Assembly (NCBI GenBank): GCA_020850415.1
Contig: JADZER010000040.1
Location: 48,185-112,184, forward strand
Length of the DNA: 64,000 nucleotides
Reading direction: 5' to 3'
Source of the DNA: Phycisphaerales bacterium
Lineage (GTDB): Bacteria; Planctomycetota; Phycisphaerae; Phycisphaerales; UBA1924
Below are positions 32,570 through 43,900 of this stretch, in pieces. Made by a program: the position numbers and the translations under genes. Each line of letters begins with the position of its first letter. Position 1 is the stretch's first letter. The notes below the pieces were generated by a model. The model was given only the letters and a program-made list of their open reading frames with translations, did no database searches and had not been told where the DNA came from.

Positions 32570-34905
32570 ATGCGCGGGCGTTGGCGTTGGGTGCTGGGGT
32601 GTGCGGGGCCGGGGCGGCCCTTGTGGTGCAGGCTTCCAGCCTGCACATCGGCGGAAGCTCGTGCAGGCTGGAAGCCTGCACCACAACGGAGGCCCAGCCG
32701 GCCGAGCCGGGGTATGTCGGCGTGTCGGTGCGGGACACGCCGGACGGGGTGGTCGTCGGGTGGGTGTACCCGGGGCCCTTGGGGGGCGACGGGTTCAACT
32801 CGGCGGTCGGGCTGCGCCGCGGGGACAACATCGACGCGGTGTACCGGGGGAGCGCCATCGCGCCGGAGCACCGGGTGGAGATCGCCACGGCCGCGGCGTA
32901 CAACGAGTTCGTGGACGGGCTCGCGCCCGGCGAGACGCTCTCTATCGAGGCGCGGCGGTCGCCCGAGGCGGTGGCGGATGGGTCGGTGCCCAAGGGGGGG
33001 CCGGGTGGCGAGGTGACGGTCTACTCGGTCACCGTCGCGCCGCGCCGGCAGTGGACGGGGACGGTGCGCCGGGGGCTGGCGGGGCGCCAGATCGGCGAGG
33101 CCCGCGAGGGGGAGTTCGAGCGGCTGGTGCTGGAGGCTGCCGACGAGGTGGGCGTGCGAAGGGCCGAGGGCGGGCTCGACCCGCTGCTGGCCTACCTCGC
33201 CCGGGTGCAGGAGGAGAACCTGGACCCCAACAGCCTGGCGTGCGTGGTGCGGGCGTTCCGACGGCCGCTCTCGGTGGACGCGGTGGAGGGGGAGATCGCG
33301 GTGCTGACGCGGGGGGCGGCGGCGGGCGACGCGCCGGGGATGCACGGCTACATCAAGGCGCTGATCGCGCATGTCCTGGACCTGCCCGCGTACGACGGGG
33401 CGGCGCTGGACGCGGCCATCTCGGGGATGGACCTGGCGCAGGTGCGCGACGACCTGCGCGGGCTGATCGCCTGGCAGCGGGTGAACATCTCGGTCGGCGG
33501 GGAGCAGGTCGAGCCGCAGATCCGGGCGATCAACGCGACGGAGGGGACTGTCGGGCCCTACCTGGCGTTCCTGCTGCACGCCAGCGACACGATGCTGGGG
33601 TGGGAGGCCGTGGGCAGCGCCTACCGCGACGCCCAGCCGCTCGCCGAGATCCCCGAAGACCTGCGGCAGGCCGTCACCGGCGAGATCCTGCACATCGAGC
33701 GGTTCGAGAACGGCACGATCGGCGTGGTCGGCGGCCCGGGAGTCAACAGCTACGACATAGCGGTCGTGACGGATGTCTACGACACCGGCGGGGACGACCG
33801 GTACACCTTCGCGTCGGCCGACGACGCGCCGGCCGGGGGGAACCACCACATCATCGACCTCGCGGGCGACGACTCCTACGAGGCGACGACGGCGTTCGCG
33901 GGGCCGGGCGTGGGTGTGATGGGGATCAGCATCGTCGACGACCGCGCCGGCGACGATACCTACCGGTCGGCCTCGCACGCGACGATCGGGGCGGGCGTCT
34001 TCGGCGTGGGGCTGCTGATCGATCACGCGGGGGACGACCGCTACGAGAACCTCGGGCCGGACTCGGGGTGGAGCATCGGCTGCGGGTACTACGGGGCGGG
34101 CCTGGTGGTGGACCGCGGGGGGAGCGACACCTACCTCGGTGAGCAGCTCACGCAGGGGGTGGGCGGGGCGCGCGGGTTCGGGGCGATCCTGGATGCCTCG
34201 GGGGACGACAGCTACAAGGCCAACGGGCCGAGCTTCGGGTCGGTGTACGGGACGGAGGGGGTGTACAAGGGCTTCAGCCAGGGCTTCGGGATCGGCGTGC
34301 GGGGCTACGCGGCCGGGGGTCTGGGGGCGATCTACGACCTCGCGGGGGCGGACCGGTACGAGGCGGGGGAGTTTGCCCAGGGGTGCGCGTACTTCTGGGC
34401 GTTCGGCCTGCTGCACGACGCGGCGGGCGACGATGTGTATGTGGGGAATCGGTACGGGCAGGCGTCGGCGGCCCACCAGGCGGTCGGCGTGCTGATCGAC
34501 GACGCGGGCGATGACAGCTACTGGTCGATGACGGCCGCGAGCCAGGCGGGGGTCTGGGACCAGAGCGTAGCGGTGCTGATCGACCGCGCCGGCGACGACC
34601 GGTACGAGGCCGATGGGCTGGCGCAGGGGTCGGCGTCGATGCAGGCGGTCGGGCTGCTGCTGGACCTCGGCGGCGCCGATACCTACCTGGCCAAGGGCGG
34701 GTCGCAGCAGGGGCAGGGCGGGGGCAACAGCTACCACTACGACGCGGACAGCGTGTTCAGCTTCAGCGGGCTGTTCGACCTGGGCGGCGGGGCGGACAGC
34801 TACAGCTCGGGGCGTGGCAACGGGACGGTGGTCTCGACCGGGGCGTTCAACGAGGGGTCGCCGGGGGACTCGGATCTTGCGGGCGTGTTCTGCGACCGGG
34901 AGTGA
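32566..34905 (+). CDS. Secreted protein with PDZ-like start and DxxGDDxY repeats
   Basis: A 779-residue protein I cannot assign to a named family. The N-terminus is hydrophobic and export-like, but 22 codons (about residues 19-40) come from a palindromic repeat. Next is a PDZ-like segment (GYVGVSVRDTPDGVVVGWVY, then GLRRGDNIDAVYRG). Residues 130-400 are helical and unassigned. From about residue 405 to the end a 30-45-residue unit occurs about twelve times around the core D-x-A-G-D-D-x-Y (LAGDDSY, RAGDDTY, HAGDDRY, AAGDDVY, DAGDDSY, RAGDDRY), some with GAD or GSD. The Asp pairs suggest a Ca-binding beta-solenoid, comparable to but distinct from RTX. It overlaps the CRTAC1-family gene by four bases; the two may work as a pair. 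Confidence 0.8.
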   Translation: MNARALALGAGVCGAGAALVVQASSLHIGGSSCRLEACTTTEAQPAEPGYVGVSVRDTPDGVVVGWVYPGPLGGDGFNSAVGLRRGDNIDAVYRGSAIAPEHRVEIATAAAYNEFVDGLAPGETLSIEARRSPEAVADGSVPKGGPGGEVTVYSVTVAPRRQWTGTVRRGLAGRQIGEAREGEFERLVLEAADEVGVRRAEGGLDPLLAYLARVQEENLDPNSLACVVRAFRRPLSVDAVEGEIAVLTRGAAAGDAPGMHGYIKALIAHVLDLPAYDGAALDAAISGMDLAQVRDDLRGLIAWQRVNISVGGEQVEPQIRAINATEGTVGPYLAFLLHASDTMLGWEAVGSAYRDAQPLAEIPEDLRQAVTGEILHIERFENGTIGVVGGPGVNSYDIAVVTDVYDTGGDDRYTFASADDAPAGGNHHIIDLAGDDSYEATTAFAGPGVGVMGISIVDDRAGDDTYRSASHATIGAGVFGVGLLIDHAGDDRYENLGPDSGWSIGCGYYGAGLVVDRGGSDTYLGEQLTQGVGGARGFGAILDASGDDSYKANGPSFGSVYGTEGVYKGFSQGFGIGVRGYAAGGLGAIYDLAGADRYEAGEFAQGCAYFWAFGLLHDAAGDDVYVGNRYGQASAAHQAVGVLIDDAGDDSYWSMTAASQAGVWDQSVAVLIDRAGDDRYEADGLAQGSASMQAVGLLLDLGGADTYLAKGGSQQGQGGGNSYHYDADSVFSFSGLFDLGGGADSYSSGRGNGTVVSTGAFNEGSPGDSDLAGVFCDRE
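32621..32686. repeat. REP-like palindrome family 2, inside a coding sequence
   Basis: A perfect inverted repeat with 26-base arms (32621-32646, 32661-32686) and a 14-base spacer; each arm is itself a hairpin GTGCAGGCT-TCC-AGCCTGCAC. Total length 66 bases, so it is read in frame as VVQASSLH...RLEACTT within the next gene. Confidence 0.95.
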
Positions 34906-34927
34906 GGCGGAGAGGGGCGCAAGGAAA

Positions 34928-34955
34928 GGGCCCGCGGCGTTGCGGCCGCGGGCCC
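34928..34955. terminator. Bidirectional hairpin terminator
   Basis: A perfect 11-bp stem (GGGCCCGCGGC) with a 6-base loop between two convergent genes, 22 bases after the stop of the GDD-repeat gene and 35 bases after the stop of the giant gene. It is followed by GGGTTT on the plus side and by TTTCCTT on the minus side, so the T-tracts are weak. Confidence 0.6.
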
Positions 34956-34990
34956 GGGTTTGATCTCGTGGGCGCCTGGTGCGCCGCGGC

Positions 34991-37900
34991 TTAGCTGCGG
35001 ATGTAGAGGTTCAGGAGCGAGGCGGAGTTCTGGTAGCCGAGGAAGAAGTCGCTGTCCTCGGAGCCGTCGTTGGGCGAGGAGAGTCGCCGCGCGGTGGAGG
35101 CGAACTCGTACTCGCCGGCGTCGCCGGGGATGTTCTCGACGGAGTTGACGCCGACGACATCGAAGAGGTCGGCGGTGGGGTCGTACGCCTCGGTGAAGCG
35201 GAGGCCCATGAGCTCCCCGGCCCGGCGCGCCGCGCCGGCGGAGATGGACTGGATGAGGAACTCGAGGTCAGAGGTGGAGGGCGTGTAGCCGAGGATCGTG
35301 TAGGAGGGGAGGAAGAGGATGGCCTCGTCGTTGCGGTCGGCGTTGCCGGGGTCGGAGTGCTGGCTGACGCCGAAGTCGAAGTTGAGGATGGACTGGAGCG
35401 GGTCGAGCGAGGTGGAGAGGAAGATGGTCGAGTAGTCCTGGAACTCGAAGTCGGCGGGGTCGGCGGAGACATTGATGTCGAGGCCGCGGATATCGTCGGC
35501 GGTGCCGAACCTGCCGTCGGGGCCGGCGCCGGTGACGATCGAGTCGAACATGTCCTGCATGGTGTCGATGACGCCGTCGATGATGTAGTCCTGGACAGGC
35601 TGACCGTTGGCGGTGCGTCCGGTGAAGCCCAACGAGCTGGCGAGGAACTGTCCGATGGGCGTGGTGATGCCGCCGACCTCGAGCCAGTCGACGGACCCGC
35701 CCTGGGCCTCGATGAGGATGTTCTGCTTGCGCTTGACCATCTCGCGGGAGCCGGCGGTGACGACCTCGAGCTTGTAGTCGGAGTTGAGAACGCCCTGGAC
35801 ATAGATGGCGTAGGAGGCGGCGGCGCCGGGGAGGTCCTGGCGTCCGGGGGCGACGAACTCGATGAAGAAGTCGCCGTTGTCGTCGAAGCCGTAGGTGACA
35901 TTGTCGCCGTCGGCGATGACGCCCGGCTCGCCGCTGGTGGGGAGGGCGTCGCTCGGGGAGAAGAGCAGGAGCGCGTCGTCGGAGCCGGTGGCGGTGGTGG
36001 TGTCGAAGACGGCGAACTTGACGAGGTTGGCGAGGCCGACGGGGTCGGCGAGGTTGCCGACGCGGGAGCCGAGGTCGGTGCCGAGCTCGTCGAGCTTGAG
36101 GGTTGCGCGGACGATGGTCCCGGTGGCGATGGTGTTGCCCGCGTTGAGGTGGAAGATGTCGATGTCGGGGCTGTAGTTGGTGGGCAGACCGATCGAGCCG
36201 GTATGCCCGATGGCGGCCTCGACGGCGACCATCTTGGTGCCGAGGGCGTTGGTGACGCTGGTGACATTGGAGCCGTTGGTGCCGGTGACGAAGTCATCGA
36301 GCGTGCCGGCGGCGCCGTCGGGGCCGGCGTCGAAGGTGAAGCGGTAGGGCCCGTTGACGATGACCTTGACATCGTCGGCGGTGCCGAGGGCGCCGTCGTC
36401 GCCGGCGAAGGCGCCGGGGGCGGGGGCGTTGACGAGGTCCTGCCCGTCGCCGGCGTCGGTCTCGGCGTTGAAGCCGGTGTCGCCGTCGTCGAAGACCTCG
36501 AGGGTGAAGGCGTAGTCGCCGACGCCGCCGGAGATGGGGTCCAGGTCGGGCAGGATGCCCGAGCCGACGAAGAGGACGGCGTTGCCGAGGTAGATGTGAT
36601 AGACGCCGGTCTGGCGGATGAGGAAGTCCTCGTCGAAGGTGAACTCCCGGTTCTCGGTGGTGAAGGGCTCGAGGGGGAGGGCCAGGCCGTAGTCGGAGGA
36701 GCCGAGCAGGATTTCGCCGTCGGGCTGGATGACGAATCGTCCGGCGAACTGGGCGGCGCCCTGCATGGCGCCGAGGCGGAGGATCTGCCCTGCCTGGAGT
36801 GTGATCGCGTAGAGGTCAGAGTCGCTGGTGAAGCTGAAGTAGTTGGCGTTGTGGTCCGGGTGGTCGCCGATGGAGCCGCGGACCGTGAACTCGGTGTTGG
36901 CGTCGGGCAGACCGTCCTGGCTGAAGTTGTCGTCGAGGACGATGTCGAGGTTGACGGGCGGGAAGAGGTCGACCTGGGCGGCGGGGAACCCGTTCTGGGG
37001 CGGCACGGTGAAGACGGTGGGGCTGAACGCGTCCCCGAGATCGCCGATGATGTCGTCGGCGGAGTAGTCGTCGCCTTCGGTGATAGCGCCGTCGCCGTCG
37101 CCGTCGAGATCGGCCAGGGCGGCGCGGCCGCGGACCTCATCGGAGAGCAGGGTGAACCGGTAGATGCCGGGCCCCGGCTCGTCGGCGAGGACGGGGAGGT
37201 CGCGCTCGGACACGGTGTTGCTGAAGGCGATGGCGATGGTCTGGTCGGCGGGGTTGTAGGTGGTCGTGTAGTCGATGCCCTCGATGAGACGGATCTCGAT
37301 CTCGCCCAGGCCCCGCACCTCGGAGACCGAGAGGGCACGGGTCAGGCTGGAGGAATCGATGCCGGAGTTGAGGAAGAGGGTGGCGACGACCTCGCGGCCG
37401 ATGCGGCTGACGACGACATCCTCGATCCGGATCGGGAGCGGGTCGAGGGGCTCCTCGGTGATGATGAGGTTCTGGTCGTTGTCGGCGGTGATGCCGCCCT
37501 CGGTGACCGGGCCGATCTGGCCGGTGGCGGCGATGAGGTAGGACTCCGAGCCCTTGTTGGAGCCGATGATCTCGCCGCCGACGGCGACCGAGCCGATGGA
37601 GGAGCGGCCGCTGGAGAGCAGGTCGTCGCCGGTGCCGAAGAATCCGTCGGGCCCGCGGAGGTAGCCGGCGACGATATCGGAGATCGTCATGTCGCCGCCG
37701 ACGGTGACCGAGCCGATCGTCCCCGCGCCGACGGCGTCGGCCGCGAAGCCCGTGCCGCCGATCTCGGCGTCGTCGCCGAGGTCGCCGCCGACGATGACCG
37801 CGCTGTCGAACATGTCGCCGGCGACGGCGAGCGAGGCGAGGGAGTTGCCCGCGGAGATCCGGGACTCGGTGACGGTCGCGGCGGTGATCGCCCCGATGGA

Positions 37901-40900
37901 GTCGCCGGCGTGGACGAGTCCGTTGTCGAGGGCGCCGTTCATGGTGACGGTGTCGAGGGCGTAGCGGGCGTGGAGGGCGCCGCGCATCGGCCCGCCGAAG
38001 CGGACGGAGCCGGCGGTCACGAAGCTCATCATCGCCTCGCCGCGGACATCGGGGTCGGCGTCGCCGAAGCGGTTGGTGACGACCACGGAGCCCGCGGTGC
38101 GGGCGCTGAGCGTGCCGCTGACGAAGACGCCGTTGAAGAAGGAGGTAAGGGCGTCGCCGACGACGATGTCGCCCTGGCCCCAGAGCTCGCCGAGCTGGAT
38201 CGCGCCGACATTCTCGTCGATGACGATGTCCGAGTCGCCGAGGATGCGGTAGGCCTCGACGCGGATGGTGCCGACGGACGCGCCCTCGGTCGACACGATG
38301 TCGAAGCCGTCGAGGAAGTGGTTGCCCTCGGCGCGGACGACCAGCGAGGAGGCGGAGGTGGTGCGGTGGAGGATGACGCGGCTGTTGGCGGCGTCGAAGA
38401 AGGCGCTGCCGGGGCCGGTGAAGGTGATCGTGCCCTCGCCCGCGCCCGAGGAGAAGCTGAAGGCCGAGCCCGCGGTGATGGGCGTGCCGGTGGTGGAGGC
38501 GGGGATGTCGGGGTGATTGACCGGGCGGACCGGGCCGCCCCAGGCCAGCCGCCCGCCGGCCGTGGAGCCGGTGAGGAGGGTGTCGGAGTAGACGCTCGAG
38601 CCGGCGACGGAGCCGCCGACGGAGACCGGGCCGACGCTGGAGGAGCCGATCTCGAGCTTGTCGTCGCTGGTGTTGTACTCCCGGTCGCTGCCGGCGTTCA
38701 TGCCGGCGGTGACCTGGGTGTTGGTCATCGCCCCGGAGACCGTGACGGCGACGATGTCGCCGGACTGGGTGGTGTCGGCGTTCTCGCCGAAGCCTCCCGC
38801 GGCCATGTCGTCGCCCAGGGAGCGGACGCCCGCCATGATCTGGGCGAGGTCCATGTTCCCGCCGACGACGACGCTCTCGACGGTATCGCCCGCGGCCAGG
38901 ACGCTGCGTCCGATGTTGCCGGGGGTGATGTCGGAGCGGACATCGCCGGAGACCTGGACCGACCGGAGAGTCCGGCCCGCGAAGATGGTGGCCTCGAAGA
39001 CCGCGCCGCCGGAGACGACGACGGACTCGATGTTGCGGTCGGCGGAGATGACCGGGCCGTCCTTGCCCGCGGACTGGAGGGTGCCGGGGGGCAGCTGGCC
39101 GCGGGCGCCGTCGTAGGCGACGCCGCCGGAGAGGAACGGGTTGACGCCGATATCACCGAAGATGCCGTCCGCGGAGGCGTTGACCTGGACGCTGAGGATG
39201 TCGCGTGAGGAGTAGATGTCGCCGTAGAGGTTGCCCGCGTTGATGACGACGGACTCGACATCGCCGTCGTGGGCGGAGACGGCGCCGGTGGCGAGGAGCG
39301 AGCCGTTGTTGATGACGACCGCGCCGATGCCGTTGGTGTAGCTGACGATCTTGCCGCCGTAGTCGCCGCCGATGACGACCGACTCGATCCGCTGGGCGCC
39401 GAAGATGGAGCCGGAGAGGGCCATGGGCGTGCCGGGGCGGTTGACGGCGCCGCCGACCTCGACGGACTCGAGCACGCCGCCGACGCGGAGGTCGGTGTAG
39501 AGGTGGCCCGCGGCGGTGACGGAGGCGAGCTCGCCCCGCACGAGGATCATGCCCGCGGCGCCGGGGGCGCCGAGGTTGCGTCCGGCGTCGAGCGATCCGA
39601 GGCCGACGCTGATGTCGGTGTCGAGGATGACATCGCGTGTGGCGGCGATGGAGCCGACGGTGCCGCGGCTGGTGGTGGTGGTGATGGCGGCGATGAGGTC
39701 GCCGCCGGTGACCTCGATCGAGCCGATGGGCCCGCTGGCGGAGATGGCGCCGGTGATGCGTTCGACGGCGGTGATGGAGCCGATCTCGCCGGCGGGGCCG
39801 GTGACGGAGAACTCGGAGTTGTAGATCTCGGTGAGGGCCTCGACCTCGCCGAGCTCGCCGGAGACCAGGACCTGCGAGGTCCGGATGGCGTTGGCGGTGA
39901 GGGAGTTGAGCTCGCCGACGGAGATCTTGCTCGAGACGAGGGTGTCGGTGATCTCGATGCTGGGGATGCTGCCGCTGACGAGCCACTCGACGCGCCTCCA
40001 AGTGTCGGAGGTGACGAGGCCCGTGAACCGGCCGACGGCCTCGAAGCGGAGGTCGCTGACCTCGGAGGCCTCGAAGGAGACGGCGTTGCGTGCGACATAC
40101 ATGTAGTTGTTGTGGTACTCGAAGTCGCCCCCGCTGAGGGTGGAGTTGCGGATGGTCTGGACTTCGATGGTCTGGAGGTCTCGCCCGACATGGAGGGTTG
40201 TGGCGTCGTAGACGCCGTCGGGGAGGGAGATCTCGTTGACGAACCACGCCTCGATGTCGGAGCGGAAGATGGTGACCTCGGAGCCGCGGATGCTGCCGAT
40301 GGTGCCCGCATAGATGACGCCGACGCCGAGGTAGCCGTTGAGGAACGCGTCGAGGCGCATGGCGCCGATGTAGGCCTCGCGGATCATGCCGCTGGTGATA
40401 TCGATGGCGCCGATGCCGCCGATCTCGGCCTCGCCGTTCGGCCTGGGGTTCTGGGTGATATCGGCGGCCATGACGATGCCGCCGATGAAGGCGCCCTCGT
40501 GGAGCAGGCCGTTGACGCTGACGGTGCGGAGCTCGTCGGTGGCGAAGATGCCGGAGCCGGCGAAGGGTGCGCGTCCACCGGCGACGAGGCCTTCGCCGAC
40601 ATCGACGCTGTTGATGTTCTGGGCGTAGACATTGCCGAAGATGCCGTCGACGCCGTCGCCGGAGGGCAGGAAGTCGGCGTCGGCCACGACGGAGACCAGC
40701 TCGCCGCCGCCCTGGAGGATGATGTCGCCGATGGAGCGGGAGACCGTGACGCGGTTGACATTCCCGGCGCGGACCACGAGACCGTTGAGGTAGGGGTCCA
40801 GGGGCGCGCCGATGTCGGTGAGGTAGATGGTGGCGGGCGAGGCGTCGCCGAGCGGCCGTGTGGCGCCGCCGGGCTGGGTGACGAGCGCGGCCTCGGAGAC

Positions 40901-43900
40901 GCCCAGGGCGCCGCCGACGGCGTTCTGCTCGCCGACGGCGATATCCAGGAACGGCCCGATGCGGTCGGGCCCGTACTCCACGGTCTCGGTGCGCCCGAGG
41001 TGGCCGTCGAAGATGTCGAGGTTGGCGAGGCCGGCCACATCGATGGCGACGATGTCGCCGTTGGGTGTGCGGTTGACGATCTGGTCGAGCGCGGCGGCGC
41101 TGACGATCTGCCAGACATCGACCTCGACGAGGCCGTCGATGATGATGTCGGAGGTCGCGTCGGCCGCGGCGATATCGATCCGGCCGATGGAGATGGGCGC
41201 GCCGCCGGAGGAGCCGCCGCCGTTGCCGCCGATCCGACCGACGCCGGTGATGCGGAGCGACCGCCCGCCGGAGAGGTCCAGGCCGGCGCCGCCGTCGGAG
41301 TCGATGCGGGCGATGGCGACTCCCTGGCCGTTGTCCATGGGGAGGACGCGGACGACGCCGACGAGCGTGCCGGCGCCAATGGGCCCGGAGACCTCGATGC
41401 GGACGATGCCGCCGCCGTCGTCGACGAACTCGACGGGCTGGCCGACGCGGAGCTCGAAGTGGTGATCGACGCTCTGGCCGATGTCGATCTTGGGGAAGTC
41501 GACGAAGCGGATGTCGCCGCCGAATCCGGTGTTGATATCGGTGCCGTCGAGGGCGTCGTTGTAGATGCCGAGCTCGTCGGCGAAGTCGTCCTCGCGGTCC
41601 TGGCTGACGAGCAGGCCGCCGATGGTCGAGCCGGGGGCGGTGTTGACCAGGAGCGTGCCGCCGTTAACATCGCCTCCGATGCGGATCATGCCGATGCTGC
41701 CGTCGCCGCCGTTGACGCCGGTCGAGATCTCGGCGCCGACGCCGAAGATGTAGGCGATGGGGTCGGGGTCCTGGTCGATGCCGACGGCGCCCTTGATGTC
41801 GATGTTGGCGATGCGTCCGCCGACCTGCATGCGGAAGCCGTAGACATCGCCGTTGCGTCCGTCCCCGGTCAGCCCGACGACCGGGCTCATGCCGACATAC
41901 ATCTCGCCCATGTCGCCGCCGACATAGAGGTCGCCGAGCTGGATGTCGGAGCCGGCGATGAGGCTGTAGAGGTTGCCCGGTGTGGAGAAGGTGGTCCCGA
42001 TCATGTCGATCGAGTCCTCGGCCTCCTCGTCGCCGGGGCGGTTCATGATGCCGGTGGGCGTCTGGTCGGTGCCGTCGGCGCCGGTGAAGGTGACGCCGAC
42101 GCGCAGGGCGCCGATGGAGCCGGTGATGGTCTGGACGGTGGGGATGGGCAGGGCGCCCCAGCCGCTCGAGCCGGCGGTGCGGTAGGAGCCCAGGGTGACG
42201 GGGGCGAGGCCCGCGAGGGTCAGCGAGTACGCCCAACCACCCTCGAAGGTGCCGTCGACCAGGCCGATGCCCAGGTCGCTGATCTCGATATAGAAGACGC
42301 CCGCGTGCGGGGGATGGAAGACCAGGCTCTGCGAGCCGGCGGTGAGTGTCAGGCGGAGGTCGGTCGAGGCGAGAGGTCTGCCGTTCTGGTCGAAGACCCG
42401 CACCAGGCCTTCGGCGCCGAGGGTATTGACCTGGATGGCGATGTCCTGGGTGCCGTCGGCGGCGAAGGCGAACACATCGACGGCGTCCTCCCCGTTCAGC
42501 GGGTCGCCGAAGCCGACGGTGCCGCGGACCTGGGCCGCGGTGGAGATCGAGCCGACGAACTCGGCGCCCATGAGGGTGTCGTTTCGGAGGACGGTGTCGT
42601 TGAAGATGGGCGACCTGCCGCCCGGTCCGGCGAAGATCTGCCCGAAGAAGTCCGAGCCGAAGAGGATGTTGGCGATGATGGCGGGCTCGATGTCTTGGGC
42701 GGAATCGGCGGGGATGCCGTAGACGCCCTCGCGCTCCCGGTAGCGGAGCGAGTCGGACGGGGGTCGGAGCGCGGGGTTGGCGAGGTCGCCGGCGACGGTG
42801 ACATTGAGCTCGGACCGGCCGCCGACGGCAAGCTCGCCGAGCGTGCGCCCGACGGAGAGCTGGGCGCCGGTGTCGGTGGAGAAGTCGAGGATCGCGTCGT
42901 CGTCGCTGACCCACATGCCGGCGTCGGCGCCGACATACATGGTGCCGACATCGCCCTCGACGGTGACGGTGCCGAGGAGGTAGCCGAAGTAGAGGTCCTC
43001 GACGGCGCCGGAGAACCTCGAGGAGCCGTGCACGACGCCGTGGATGTAGACCGAGCCCATGGACTGGCCGTCGGTGACGAACACGCCCTGGTCGGCACGG
43101 TTGAAGTTGGTGAGGATGGTGGTCGCGTTGGTGGCGCGGCCCGCGGCGTTGTAGGTGCCGTTGCTGTTGTTGTTGCGGACAAACGGCGACCCGAAGATGA
43201 CCGAGCCCGGCCCGGCGGGCAGGCCGTAGACCGAGGGCGTCCCGGAGTCGTCGTACTCGACCAGGTAGCCGAAGCCGGCCTGCTCGAAGTCGTCGTAGAG
43301 GCCGAGGAAGTTGTCGACGCGGGTGTACTCAAAGCCGGTGTCGCCGAACTCGATGGTGCCGCCGAAGACGGTAACGCTGGCCCGGGCGTCGACGCCGGCG
43401 AGGCGGATCTGGCCGATGCCGTCGTTGTAGTTGGGGACGCCGTCGCCGTCGAGATCGACCAGGGGGATATCCAGGCCGTCGGGGATGCCCAGCGCGAGGG
43501 TCTGGATCATGTCCCGGCCGTAGAGGTCGAGCACCTGCACGGTCGCGCCGATCGGGGCGGAGAAGACGAGCTCGGCGCCGAAGATGCGCGACTCGACGAT
43601 CTCCGAGTACTCGCCCTGCGGGATGGTGAACGCCAGGTCGTCGAGACGCATGGTCTCGGAGACAGTGCTGCGGAACCGGACGCCGGTGAAGGCCTCCATG
43701 CTGGCGTCTGCGGCGGTGAGGATGAAGGTGCCGATGCCGCGCTGCCGGTCCTGGTTGCTGCCGGACTGGTTGGCGTTGACGAGCTCCTGGGCGGTGAAGG
43801 TGTCGATGACCTCGTCGTAGAAGAGGAGGTCGACGAAGAAGTCGTTGGGCAGCAGGCCCCGGTCGTCCGTGGGATCGGAGATGGTGAAGGTGACCTGGCT

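Noticed and set aside
34979..39208. 1,409-codon open frame on the plus strand opposite the giant gene
   Set aside because: It is the antisense of a real protein with strong GC codon bias, is almost only Gly, Ala, Asp, Val and Glu, and has no start signal or domain.
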